A DNA stretch of 64,000 nucleotides. Source: Ifrita kowaldi. Taxonomy: Eukaryota > Chordata > Aves > Passeriformes > Cinclosomatidae. Positions 40,210 through 54,000 of this stretch are shown here, one piece after another. Both the position numbers and the translations under genes were made by a program. Below the pieces are notes generated by a model that saw nothing but the letters and a program-made list of their open reading frames with translations, made no database searches and was not told the origin of the DNA. Position 1 is the first letter of the stretch. Each line of letters opens with the position of its first letter. Location of the stretch: NCBI GenBank assembly GCA_013398055.1, contig VZRS01002397.1:124001-188000 (forward strand), read 5' to 3'.

Positions 40210-41463
40210 AATGGTACTGTCTTAGCCATTTATTTGTTTCACCCCTTATTTTCCGTACTTGAGAAAACTGCATAAAAAAGCTGTGCAGCTTCTATGACTG
40301 AAGGAAAGGCCATGACAGGATTTCTAGAGTCCCATCCAGCTCTGCAAGTGGAAGGATTAAAATTAGGACCTTGTGGGTGGGAGAAAAGACTTAAGGAATA
40401 CTGAGGATTCCCTGCTGTCCTAAGGGAATAATCCATTCCAACAAGCTTTGCTTGTGGTTTTAATAGATAATGAACTCACCGGTCCAACTCTGTATTCAGA
40501 ATTTCACAGAATCAAGGTCTTAGGCACACCAAAGACTTCAGATAAACATGGAAGCAAGGCAACACTTGTATTCCCATTTTTTATCTATGGATTATTTTCT
40601 TTGTTAAATTCCTTGGGCTTTGTTTTGCTTTGTTTACTTCAGGGTAGCTTTTCAAAATACGAACTAGTAAGAGCTTGGAAAATTCAGAATCCCCTTAACA
40701 GGGGAGGGAAAAATGCTCAGTGCAGCTTTTACTCCATATATGAATTAACTACTGGGAATGCACGCTCAAAGATCACCAGCAAGATATTTAATGTTGAAAG
40801 TAATACTGAATGTTTGCAAAACTCACTTCAGAACACACTGTCTGAGAAGTATCAGAGCATTAGAGGGTTGTCTGATTTCCTTATTTTCCATGGCAAACTT
40901 TCACTGACGGCAGTAGAGAACTGAGGCAGGGCAGAAGATGTAAAAGCAAATAAAACTAAAGCATCTCAGTAGCTACTAACGCACAGTAGCTATATATTCT
41001 GGGGGGTTTTGGCTCAGTGACTGCACCACATAATTTCAAGGACATGTAAACTGATTGGAGTATTAGCTTGGTTCCTTTCCTGTATTTAAACCGTATAGTG
41101 GACATAAATGACAGCTCAGCCTGGTGTAACATTCACAGGAGCTCCTGTCCATCAAACTGGTGTCTCTAAACAAAGGCTGCCTTAAGTAAGACATATGAAC
41201 ATGTGACCTGTCTCCAAAATGCATGGTCATATTAAATAATCTCTTACATATGTACATACAGACCAGTAACAAAATTCAAAATATCATAGTTTTACCCTCT
41301 TCCGTTTAAGATTGCAATTTCTAACTGTTGCATATATTGTAGCTGCTCAAAAAGCTGAATAAAGTGAGTAGAGCAGACTTCTTCAGAGAAAAAAAAGTTT
41401 TTTAAGTGTGGTACAGTGAGAAAGTTCACAGAGCTCTCACTTCATTTTCTCTTTGGTTGCTGA
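40210..41463 (-). other. TMEM168: Probable TMEM168 3' UTR (end uncertain)
   Basis: Sequence directly after the TAA stop. The nearest AATAAA on the minus strand is at 40234-40229, and an ATTAAA lies at 40464-40459. Another AATAAA at 39003-38998 would give a UTR of about 2.5 kb. I cannot choose between them from sequence alone, so the lower end given here is only the nearest candidate. The plus-strand open frame of 158 codons inside it (from 40448) shows no family features. Confidence 0.5.
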
Positions 41464-42011
41464 TTAGGATTTGACGAGTTTGAAACCCTGTCCTGTATCC
41501 AGCACTGTGGGAAGAAACCAACTCATTTTCAGTCTTTTCAAGCACCTAAAGCATGCTTTACAGACCCAGAACAGATTGAGACCACAAAACCAGTTCGCCA
41601 AATGTACTAATGGATAGGTGATGCGTGGGAAGTACATCATCCAGTGTTTGGCAACATCACTTCCCGTTGGCAAATGCAAAGTGTAGTCGCTCCAGTGCTT
41701 TGACACACCATACACGGCTTTCACCGTGCGGCCCTTTTCAGACCAGCTGATGTTGCTGTCAGGGTTACAGTTGTACTCAACCCACTGCCTGGTGAAGTCA
41801 CCAAGCTGTGGAGGGTCTGCTTCCTCGATGTCTACGACTCTGGCCATTTCTGCTCCTTGCACGGCAACATACTGGTCATTTACTTTTCTTACTTCTTTAA
41901 CCCACGGCTGAGAGTTCTCACAGTCTAAAACAATGATCAGTCGAGAACAGAAAGTGCCGTTCTTTTCTCTCCACCACTCCAGCAGCGTGTCAAGTCGTAA
42001 AGCATCACCCC
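41464..42011 (-). CDS. TMEM168: TMEM168 exon 5, terminal coding exon
   Basis: 548 bases, with an acceptor in CCTGTGGCAG whose AG ends at 42012, and a TAA stop at 41466-41464. It encodes residues 519-700. Residues 543-552 (LIIVLDCENS) correspond to the strand that ends in the catalytic cysteine in caspase-like enzymes; here the cysteine follows the Asp directly and Glu occupies the usual place. The exon then encodes an acidic stretch (DIEEADPPQLGDF), a hydrophobic segment near residue 650, and the tail KMSWFLPTVLDTGQGFKLVKS. Confidence 0.95.
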
Positions 42012-45000
42012 CTGCCACAGGGACAAAAAGATTTAGTATTAGGATGAAGAAACAGAAACTTCTGCAGAACTTTAACTGTTTTGACTGGTTCTAAGAATCC
42101 CTTACTTCAACAACTTGGACAGATATAACAGATTTTTTCAACTGATCCTTTCTGTCTGTAAATGTTGCATATCTCCACAGAGGTATTAACTGCATTCACC
42201 TGACTTGCTGTGGCCGATGAAGCAGTTAACTTACCCTTGATTAGAAAGGAAACCTACCACCAATAACAAAAAAACAAATTCATTCACAGAATGAAAGAAA
42301 TTATAGCCAATTGAAGAAATCTGCAAAATACAGATAAACAGGGAAAGAAAATCTGAAATAAAGTTTATTTTGTATTAATAACCTTAGGAACAGGAAAAGG
42401 ACTATTTTTAAATGTTTTTATGAATGCTAAAAAAATGCTCCTCTAAGAGACGAATTTAGAACAAAATACATTTTCAAATGGTGGGAACCAAAACAGTTTC
42501 AAAGCACAATGAGAAAGCCACATGCAGGCACAAAAATTCACATGATCAGAAATTAAGAGATTCTCTCTATAGCGACAGTTATTTCCAGGGCTTCAAGAAA
42601 ACTAGTATGGATTTGCAACTCACTGAAACAAAAATCTCACTAGGATTTTTCCACAATATTTTTTTCCTATGAGGTCAGAAGACCCTTGCAACGTGTCCAA
42701 CTTCTCATGTTCTGTCTCAGCTCGTGCTCCAACAGCATTTTGAAAGAGGAGATTGTAACTAAACCTGACGTGTTACCTATAGTGGGAAATCCTTCTGCTT
42801 AAGTGTACTGGATGCTGCATGATCTATGTAGCTTTGAAAAGCAGACTACCTCCTCAGGTACCTAATGACAACGTCTTGCAAATAAGTGAATAAATCTCCA
42901 TTAGCTCCACAGTGATATTAATGTAAAGAACTGGTATGTCTAGGTTTTGGCTAGTTGAAGCTATGATACAGGCTTACAACAAAAACACTCTAGTTTGAAA
43001 ATGTCAACTTAAAAAAAAATGAAGGGGAAAGGTACAGAAACGTGATTTAAAATAACTGAATTTTAATTCCAGAGTGATTTTTCACTAAGGAATATAATTA
43101 AGCAGTGTTTAAAACATTGTTAGCTGCATATTTCAGCACTTACAGTTCTACCTGCAAGGGGTGACAAAAAAGTGCTTCAAATTAATATCTCAGAATTAAA
43201 GCCTTGTGCATGCTACTGCAGTTAATGTAAAAGCAAAATTACAGAGCTGCAACTTTGTCCAAGAAAATGCAAAACTGGAAAATTTAGTACCAAAGAAAAT
43301 CTCTAGGATACAAACCTAAAGTAATGACTTGTCTTGGTACATGACCTTCAAATTGCTGTAGTTATTTACAGCAGAGATTTATACAGAAGTAGTTCCCCTT
43401 TTCTAGGTACACCTTCTGTGTCAATTATCTACAAAAATTTCTTTATTTGTTCACATGTCAAAGGCCTATAAATAAACTTTATTTTAGTGTAGCTATGTAG
43501 GAGGGCAGGTGATTTCAAAACAGCATTTGACAGAATCACCCAAAGAAACTATCTCATCCTTCACAGACACAAGCGAACACATGCTTGGCTTCCAACCCTA
43601 GGGACCTCAAACACATGGGCTTATCACCCAGCACAAGATTTAGGCACCAAGCTGTGTAAGAAATGCAGGTGTCAGGCCACCTCTGGCTCTCTGGCAGGTT
43701 TAGAAGGACAACAAATACGCCAACAGTTTCAGGAACAGAGACAAAGCTTTATTAGCCCAGCTCATGCCTTTGCCTTCACTCAGACAACATGACCTCCCAG
43801 GTCGTTTGACTGCTCATACTTTATGCATGACTAGTTAACAGTTTCTTTTATACACCACTGTGCTGCATCTCAGCTTCCAACAACAGAGAAACATCATTGC
43901 TGAATTAATAAATTCAGCAAGCCTCCTTTGAAAGATGTCACTACAAAGCAAAGACTACACTGCTACTGCTGTGCTGTACCATGGCATAAGCTGGCAGTGA
44001 GAAACTACTTTTTCAATCAGATATGAATGTTTTATCTCATCGTTATCATCTCTTTTCATCCTCTTTACAGGTCAGAGGATAGTACACATTACTGGAGCTG
44101 ATGACCAAGGTTCCATCTGTCACACAATGCCACTGTCCAATACATGGGGCACAATTACAGTCAAACGGTCTTTATTTTTCAGTTTATACTTTCAAGTTAC
44201 ATGCGGGAGCAGTGCTATCTGGAAGGAGGATCACGTTACACTCCATCATTTAACTAAAATTAATCACAAAAAAAGCATGCAAGACCTGTGACTATACATG
44301 TATCCACATAGAAACAGAAGATGTAGCTGGGCAGAGAACTGAAAAGCAGCTTTGTGAGAAAGCTGAACACTGCATTTACACACTGTATCTTTCAACACTG
44401 AAAGTTTTAACAGTTACCTTGGCCTTTATCCTAAAAGCTAGTTATTAATTTATGATACAGCTACCTACAGGGTACAGAGAGACCTGAGCTTCCTTGTCAC
44501 ACTCCAGGGTGGCTAGATGTAGAAAGCCAGGACTGGGGTGGAAGTTGACCAATTTTTGCGGCAACATTTGGCTCTACACATGCAAGAAAGCTGACTTAGT
44601 CCATGCTGCTGGCTGGAGCACAGATGGGAGGTGGAGTTTTGCTGATTGTCTGCTCCACACAAGGGGTGGACACACTCAGCAATTGCACAGGGTGGCAGCT
44701 CCTCTTATGGACAAAACACCCCACTCTCAGAAGTCATTTGGCCACCCCGGCATGCACTGTGGTTCACCACTTACACCAAGCTCACAGTACAGCTGTGGCT
44801 TTTTAAAATATCTGGTACAGATAAAGCCCTTGAGAAAAAATACACACTGCTCTTCAGCAGGTCTAAAGGTTCAGGGACGGAGCTGCACCAAAACAGGTAC
44901 AGAGCCCCCAGATGGACATCGACCTGTGCCTGAACAACCTCAGCATGAGAACACACTGAAGGGCATGCTCTACTGAAGGGCACGTGCACCTGGAGAGACA

Positions 45001-48000
45001 CTGCTGACAAAGAGCCTGGAGCTCACGGGCTAAGTGCTATCCAAGAGAATTAATTCTATCCCAGGAAGAAAAAAAGTTGCAAATTTTCAACGTATTTGCC
45101 ATGAGATTCCCGTTCTGCACACAGTGACCTCAGTTCCCTACAGCAGCAGAGCAAGGCTAAACCTTGCAATGACTTGACAAGTTCCTGAAGTTTACCAAAG
45201 AAATGGTCCAAGAAAGGAGGAAATGGTGAAGTCTGTGCCAAGCATATGACAAGGTATTAAACTGGCCCTTTAAACAGAGGTTTACAGTCTTGAGGCTACA
45301 CTGTGCCCCCAGGTACTCCCAAAGTCTAGAATGTCAGCAAGCCATACCTGTTTTTATGATACAAGGTTTGTTATACATTTGAAGACCTGTTTTTCTAGTG
45401 TGGATTGCGCATCTGCCTCCTGCCTCTTTTACTGATTCTGTCTTTTACAAAAAAAACCAAAGTACATCTTAAGGACATGAATGCAGCCCTTCGTGACAAT
45501 CTAACCGACACAATGACACAGAACACTCTGTAATTCACTCTGTCATGTCCAAGGAATGAGAAAAGATTATGCTTGTTCATTACAGTGAACAGATACTCCT
45601 CAAAATACAGGGAAAAATCTATCTTTAGAGCAGGAGCATGTAACTTCCACATTTAATTCTACGTGGGGAAAAAAGCAATCTTTAGAGTTAACTTGTTGAA
45701 TACAAAAATCATGTGGGGGGAAAATCAGGGGAATATGAAACTGTGCTTAAACCTGGAAGAATACATTTGGGGTCAACAATATTAGACTATTTTGAGAACA
45801 AGTGTAAGATAAGATAGCTGTAAAAGGATTTTTATCAAAGTCAGTAAATACTAAAATGACATAAAGTTCATGAAGTAACATACCTGACATACAATGCAAG
45901 GGAAGAAAAGAGCCACCTCTTAACAACTTTGCTGCATACCAAATGGGTTTCTGCAATTCTCCATTCTCTCCAGTAGCAGAGGTAGTCAGCCTGCAACCTG
46001 GCTTGTTTTCTCAATTTCTTGCAGTCTCTGAATCTCTCAACAGTCATGCTCTGTAATATTACCTTTTCCTTCCTTCCCTCCTTGCCAGGAGCTTGTATAA
46101 ACCTGTTCTCCAAAGACTGATGGTTCTTTGCCATTCTGAACAATCCGACAATAAGTACAACCAAAACTTCAAAGTTTTGCAATAGAGTATGATTTTCTAC
46201 AGAATTAATGAATTGATTTGAAAGTTTATCAATACCAAAACAAATAATAAAAAAATCCCCAAACCACTTACCCGCCAGTGCCCATTCTCCAGTGCCATGT
46301 GAGTGGCCACTGTAATACAGAATGTAGGTATCATGTCTGGGTCCATCTGCTGTCCGAAGTTCAAGAAAAGACTTGATCTTGGAGTGAAGGGTATCAAAGG
46401 TCAGTCCGCTTGTAGAGTAGTCACAACCATATGTCTCAATCATGTGATATGCAAAAAATCTTTGGATGGCATTAAGCATGCCAGTAGACCTCAGATTTAA
46501 CTCTTGGACATGCTCAGGTGGAAGAAGAGTTGGTTGGCCATCAGGACTAAAGAGAAGGAGAACAACTAATGATTATGGTTGATAATTATTTCACTCTTAG
46601 TGGACTTCTAGTAACTGGTGATTTTTTCCCCTGTGCATATTTTCTCTGCTATGAGGCAGCACTGTTGTAAATTCAAATTTACTTTAAATTTACAGTTTAT
46701 AAACAACTCAAATTACTGTATTTGAGTGAGGTCACACTTCAATTCAATAGTCCTTACTCAGCCCAGTGCTATTCCCGCAACTGAGAGACAGAGGGAGAGA
46801 AGGAAGTGGCACTGGGAAGAAGCTGGGGAGGTTCCAAAAATTTCATAAAATCCCACTAAGGAGCACTACCTTCACAGAGGTATTTTTTTCATGCACAACT
46901 GGAAAGAAGTACAAGGAAAATGAGAGCTAATCTGCACAAACCACAATGCAAACTAGTTTCCAATAATGAACGAAAGAGAAATCCACATACACACTTTGCT
47001 CAGATACTTAGAAATATGGAACTCACACAAATACAGTAATTCTTTCTTGTGTGTGCTGCTCAGATGTTCTTTCAGCACAAGAAATGTGTTTCAGATAACA
47101 GTATTCACACCTTAGAAAATCAAAGTTTTAAGAAAGTTACGAACTAGACCTGGAACAAACCATGTATGTGTATTTATGTCTACACAGATATGAATATGCA
47201 TATATAAGAAAAATACGAATACAGTCCTATGGTTCCAAAATGCATTTTATTTGAATCAATCGATATATTTTATAAAAAATATAGATAAATTTATAATATA
47301 TAAACCCAAACACATACAGTATATAAAATATCAAATAAAAATACACACACTTTTTTTTTTTTAGGTCTACACAGCTACTCATTAATCATAATAATAGGAG
47401 ATTTGGTCTTGCAAGACTCCCAGTTAGGGGAGTGCTCTTCAGAATGTATTTGCAGAAAGAGAAAAGCATTCATCACTCTTCAGCTGATGTAATAAGGGTA
47501 ATGATAAGGAACATGACTGACAGCTGGGCCTAACTGGCCTCATTTATACTCTGTTACAGACATGGAGAGGTTTTGTGGGTGAAAATATGGAGGTAAGTCT
47601 TACTCTACTAATACAAAATATGACGTTATGGTTTTTTTCCCTACATATGTATGTATGTATGTGTGTATTCTTCATGCATTTTGTTTGCAAGTCAGTGTGT
47701 ACAGCCACCTAGTCTCTTTATTGGTCTAGCTAATTAAATTTTTCACCTTCTCACCTGTCTAGGGCTTTTACGAAAATTGATATTCCACTGTTATAGCTAC
47801 ACTGAATAGCTCATCATTACTGTTTGTCTCAGCAAGTGAAGACTGGACCCACCACAGAAACAGTCAAGCTTTGTTAATACGGAAGTTTAGTTCTGTCAGG
47901 TCCTAAACAGTTGCTCAAGAGCATCTCATTTGCTCACAATTAGAGGGAACTGCCTGAGCCAGAACAATATAATACAATTAAAGAATTAAATTGTTACCAT

Positions 48001-51000
48001 GGAAACAAAACTAAATTTATTTTTATTGTAATGTATATTTTGAAAATCTATTTTTTAAATCTGTAACAATAATTGACAGATTTTTTAAAGGATGCACAGC
48101 TGAAAGACTATAGATCAGAAGCTCAGAAAATGTTTCTTACAGTATTTAAGATAGTTACCTAAGATTAGCGCACTGTCTTTGGTTTCTTTGCTGTTAAGTT
48201 CTTCCTTATCCACTGAATCCATTACACATATTGCAGCTGTGAAGTTTTCATAAATTGGGCAGTTCTATTTTGAAGCCTCTCGTTTCAACTTACTACTCTA
48301 TTTCTCTTGTAACTTGAAGAGATAATTTATATAGCTCTTGTCTATCATTTACAAAAAAAATGTGCACACACCAATTTTAATTTTATGGCAAAAGCAGCAT
48401 TTGCAAGTTTTTAAGCTTATAAGAAAACACACAAATGGGTAAGTAATAATAATACAACCCCTCCACAATCATGTATTTCTCATATGGTAACATTTATGTT
48501 GGAACAATAATCAGCTTCAAATTCTCAAAACCAAAACATGACATGTAGACCATCTGCAAATCTACTTTCAATGAACTTTAAATGTAGACACCACCTCATT
48601 TAATAGAATTCAAAACTTCTTTGAAATGATCTCTCTGGTTTATTAAACCTCCTCATGTAAGATATCTGCTCTCAGTCAAATGCCCCAATCCTCCTTTGCG
48701 TGAGATGTGGACTGTGAAATCTGCCTATGCACAGCTGGCCTGTACTCACTGGCTTTCTAAAAGCAAATTACCTAGAAAGAATGGTGGAGTTATTCATGCC
48801 AGGGTGAGAAAAAAGGAAAAACAGAAAATCTGCCTATTATTTAAATTTGGATTTAATTGTTGAAAAATCCAAGCAACAGCATTACATTCCTTCCATGAGC
48901 AAACAGTACATTTACACTACTGTGAAGCTGAAATGCACGGTAACCATACCTGCAAAAGTTGGTGGGAATCACAACAGCATACCCAACACATGTTCCTCCC
49001 AAGCAGTTTCCCAGTTCATGGAAAAGCCCATGAGCCATGGACTCCAAAGGTAAAACGATGAGAAATGCACTCATGAAGATCCCATTGGTTGGCTAAAATT
49101 AAAATAAAGAGATTCAGGCATTGTATGAAAATCCCTTTGTTTGATCATACATAATTGGGTCCTGAAACATGCAAAGCATTACTGATAATGTGTATTTATT
49201 TTTCCACATATTACATGGTGAAGTACTCTAAAGACAAATCAAAAGCTTGGGGAGAAGGTAACTGGTAAGCAAGGATCACTCTTTTGAAAGGAATGCATTT
49301 GAAAACACTGACAGCACAGAATTTAGGTGTAAAAACCCGTGATCACAGCTTAGTTTTACCAACTGAGGCAAGAACATCAAATGCCACAAAACTAATTGGG
49401 TGCATAAAATAAGAAGATCTGTAAGCACCTGCAGGGTCAGGCCTTAAGCTGTAAGGTACGGCACAGATATTATGTATCAGACAGCAGCACACTGTATTGC
49501 ATCCATCCCTGGAGGTATTCAGAAGATGGGTACATGTGGCACTTTGGGAGGTGGGTTAGTGGTGCACTTGGCAGTGCTGGGTTAATGGCTGGATGTGATG
49601 ATCTTAGAGGTCTTTTCCAACCTAACCCATTCTACAGTCATTAAAAATATACATTTAACTATTCATGCTTTTTAACCCAAGGAGTTTTTAAAACATTCTT
49701 TGTGGAATACTATGTATAACACAAGAGATGAATTCTGAGAACATCTGCGAACATTATTTCAATTACAAAGACAATTGTTTGTCAGTTACATAAATACCAG
49801 ATGAGAAGGAACATCCTCTACAGGACTTCATAACATTCACACAGCTAATACCTTATATTGAACTTTCCTGCTTTGTAGGGAAAAAGCAGTTTTGGAAAAT
49901 ATTACACTTACTAATACATAGGTGACTTCTGTAACAAACAAAGAAGAAGTTTCAACAGTTATATCTCAACCATTAGCACTAGTAAAATAAAAATGGACTT
50001 CTGAAATGCCAGATGTCACTGAGAGGCAGAACAGATAAAGATTAATTCTAATTATTTTAGTATGATGTGAATGGGTTTAATGAGGTATTAATGCTTTAGG
50101 AAAGACAGAAACAGTATTATAATACATAATTAAACAAGAACTTTAATATCCATGGTGCATTTGTTAAATATTAATGTTTGCTATGTAGCAAAGGAAGTAA
50201 ATTCATAGCTAGAGATTTCTGTCTTGAGAAGAATCCTGTGGTCTCTGACCCCCTCTACGTTTTATTCATCCTCTTTGCACAAATCTACAATTCTAATGTT
50301 TTTTTTTAATCTAGATATTGCCTTACTGTGTAAGACTCAGTGACTTGATGGGGACTGGTAGTTCAACTTAACACAAAGTCAACACTATTAATAATTTAGA
50401 AAGTATATTGTACTGAAAAAAAGGACACCTAAACCAACCCAGATCTTGTTGGCACACAACAGTAGCTCAACTACATCCAGTTTTTAGACACAATGACTTA
50501 ACCTGAAAGAACAGCTTTACCCATCTAATGTGCTAAGGAAGAATAGCTTGCTACCTGTCCTGGTTTCAAAAAGTGTCCTACAGTACTTCTGATGGAAAGA
50601 TCTCAGCTATGTGTCCTTGAAATGGTGACAGCAATACTTCTAATCACAAATAAACACCAGAATCTGATATTAAGTGATAATTAACTGATAGTATTATTAA
50701 CTGATAGCATTAATTGCCTGAAATCACCGGAAGACAGAAAAGCTTAAAACACTGTAACTATGACGGTACCACCTCAATTTGTTTTGTTGTCAATATGGAG
50801 AAAAGAAATCCTTTAACTAAGAAAATACAATTTTTGTTTCAAATGTAACAGCAGCAAGTGCTCCTTTTTGTTGCTCCATTTCTCAAATGCACTCTGAAAA
50901 AGACTCACAGTGGCAGCAACAAAAACTTACAAAGCTCTGGTTAGATTTTTTTCTGTAGAAACCTTATAAAGTATAAGACTTTGATGCAAGAGCAACGTTT

Positions 51001-54000
51001 TCTAGCTAAATTAGTTTCATAACTAGCTAATTAGTTTCTAGCTAATTAGTTTCATTTGGAGACTTACTTTTCCAACTGTAGATTCCAGAAGGGTAACGTG
51101 TTTTAAGTTACAAAAAAAAAGGGGAAGTATTTTTGTGACAACTTCAGCTTTTCCACCATATATAAATATCTTTTCTTGGATTTTGCTAGAGCAAACTGCT
51201 CCGATATTGCATTAGTGTTTTGCTCACAGTGAACATATTACAAAAAAACCCCAAAACATTTGCCCATAAAAACTAGAGTGATCATAATATCGTCAATACT
51301 ACTATTATAATATTACTGTATATGAATTTTACTGTAGTTTTCTTGCAACATGCCATCTTGCTCTAAATACTCCCTGCATTTCCCCAATCCCCTAAACACA
51401 TGCAAGTTATTAAACCCACAGCATTCTGCCACAACACAACTTGATATTCCAAAGACTCACTCTGAGTTTAAGTCCTAAAAATATTTACATTTAATTATTG
51501 GAAGTGCTCCTACTAATACGAAGATACTGGCAAAGAAAATTCCCAAGTACTTGTGAGATAAGGATCTCACATAGAAACTCTAAGGATCATCTCGGTGATC
51601 CATCTTGCTCCGTATCCTGCTCTGAGTTTGTACCAAGTATTATAACAAGAACAGGAAATAAGCTCTACAGTGTTATGAATCAACTCAGCTTCATCTGAGG
51701 TTTCAACTGTGTCCTCTTTTAGTGGCCATCTTATGCTATGGAATAGGAAAATGTTGGATATCTTACATTTATAGACATCTATCTAATGCAAAGATGCCAG
51801 CATTTGCTGTCAGCACTCTTTCAACAGTTTCGATTTAGAAGAAATATGTCACAAATGTAAAAATGACTAATGATGATTAGAACAAATCTACAGCAGGATA
51901 AAAAAAAAATCTTAATCCAGCACTGCAAAAAAAATGACTGGTAGCATTTTAAAATACCTAAACAATAAGAACTTCAAATAGCAAAAAATATCTGATTTAG
52001 TAATTACAGTGAAACTGAAGACAGGTTCCTCCCTTAAGATAAACAGCTAAAATTCCAGGTGGAAACTGTCCGTGCTTTATTAAATCCCAAAGATTTGATG
52101 ACTGGTCCTTAATGGAGCAAGCAGATGGCCATGGATGCACAGGCAGAACCAGAAAGGAATTTTGTTCTTTCATCTGTTCAACCCATTTTCATTGTTTTCG
52201 ACTGCACTAGCAATGTGAGCCCACAGTACATCCCTAAACTCCAAGTGCCTGCTGATTCCACACAGACCGCTCAAAAAGCAAACGGAAGACAAGGACCATC
52301 TAGGCAATCCTACTAAAAAAACCATGAGAAATCATTTTATCCCTTAATCTTTGGCGGGGGGTTTTTTTGCCTTTATCTGTCTTGTTCTAAAGGAATTAAC
52401 AATGAAGTCTCATTTCAAATAACATAGGAAAGGTAAAAGAAAAAAAAATCTTCTTGCTTCTCATGACTGAAATGACGGACAATAAAAGCTTGGTAAGATT
52501 TCACTAGTAGTAGTATCTTTTCACTTTCTCTAGTTTCTTGAGCACTGTTTATTGTTAAGTGTAACTGTTAGAACACCAGAAGAATTTAGAGGTATTTTAC
52601 AGCCAAGATGCTAATTTTATACTCAGGGGTAGGACAACTTCCATCCCAAAGAATAACCACTGTTGAAGCAGAATAACTCTGGAACTGTATTTAATTATGG
52701 ATGTGTGACTGACGAAAAAGCAGGGAAGAAAAAAACTCAAAATGCATAAAATGTTAGTTTAAATTGGAAGCCAATTACAAAGAGCTATAGAAGAGCCCGT
52801 CTGTTCAAAACAGAAATGGAACAGAAGTATGTCAACTAAGATGACCACAGGATCACCAAATGGTTGGGGTTGAAGGGGGCCTCTGGAAATTGTCTGGTCC
52901 AACCCACTGCTCCTACAGCAGAGTGTCTGGGATTATATCTAACAGACCAATATCTGAGAAAGCTTACAGAGATGCCTTTGTGCATTTCCAAGCAAAAATA
53001 CTGCCCTGCTTTCCATTATCCAAGCTGAATATTTACCTGTTTTTATACACAGACACAGAGAGATACACAAAAACCCCCAAACAAAAGAAGTACAAAAGAA
53101 TACTGCCTATGACAGAGAAGGCTCAGGAGAAAAACAGGAACGTGCTAGCTAATCTACAAATATTTGGTGAACAGCTTATTTCAAATGAGGACAAGACGTA
53201 TATTACAGGTAGAAAAAAGCTTAAAGACAAAATTTGTAAAGCTACAAAGCAGATCAGCTACCAGACGAAACTGTCTTATAACAAGTTACTGAATGGACAA
53301 ACAGTCAGTGGAGATCAATAAATAATCTTTTACTTCTGACTATTAGAACAGGAGTGGGAAAATATAGAAAACAGTTTGCAGAAAACAGCTGTCACCATCC
53401 CTGGCAGATGGATTTAATATGCTGTGTTTCCCATCCCTGACTCCTGTTCTAACCATGGGAAAGCCTGTGCTTTAATCTACGTGCATTTGTAGCAGCAAAA
53501 CCACAAGTGGTTATCAGTTTAAAAGCATACTAAAAACTCTGATGTTTTTAAACACAAAAATGTGAACTCTGAAATTAATGACATTTTGACAGCAAGCTAA
53601 ACATATAATAGACTCTTCAGACTAACAATGAATACTTTCTCTTGTCACCAGAGATCCCCTTCGGGACTGAGGGGCTCTGGAAGTGGTGGTGACAGCAGCA
53701 AGGTGTGCTACTACTGTGGATTTCAGAAGGCAACCTCAGGGACAGGACTGGAGAGGTAGAGAGCCAAGGAGGGCTGAGCACACACTGAAGAGAGGAAGAC
53801 AGGCAGCAAAAGTACACGATAGAGGGTGAGTTTGAGAAGAAATGATCTGCAGTGAGCCAGGGGGACTTGCGATGCAGCTTAAGACCTGATGGAACAGTAG
53901 GAAAAGAGGGAATAAAGGCATTACAAAAGGAACTCAACAGAAAAGTCTTTAAAATAACAGCAAATAACAGAAAAGTATTTAAAATAACAGCTATGGAAGG

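Noticed and set aside
40448..40924. 158-codon open frame on the plus strand
   Set aside because: It lies antisense in the likely TMEM168 3' UTR and has no known motif or hydrophobic pattern that suggests a protein.
44494..44976. 160-codon open frame in intron 4
   Set aside because: It overlaps two other frames on the same strand and one on the opposite strand, and no family features are visible. It looks like composition.
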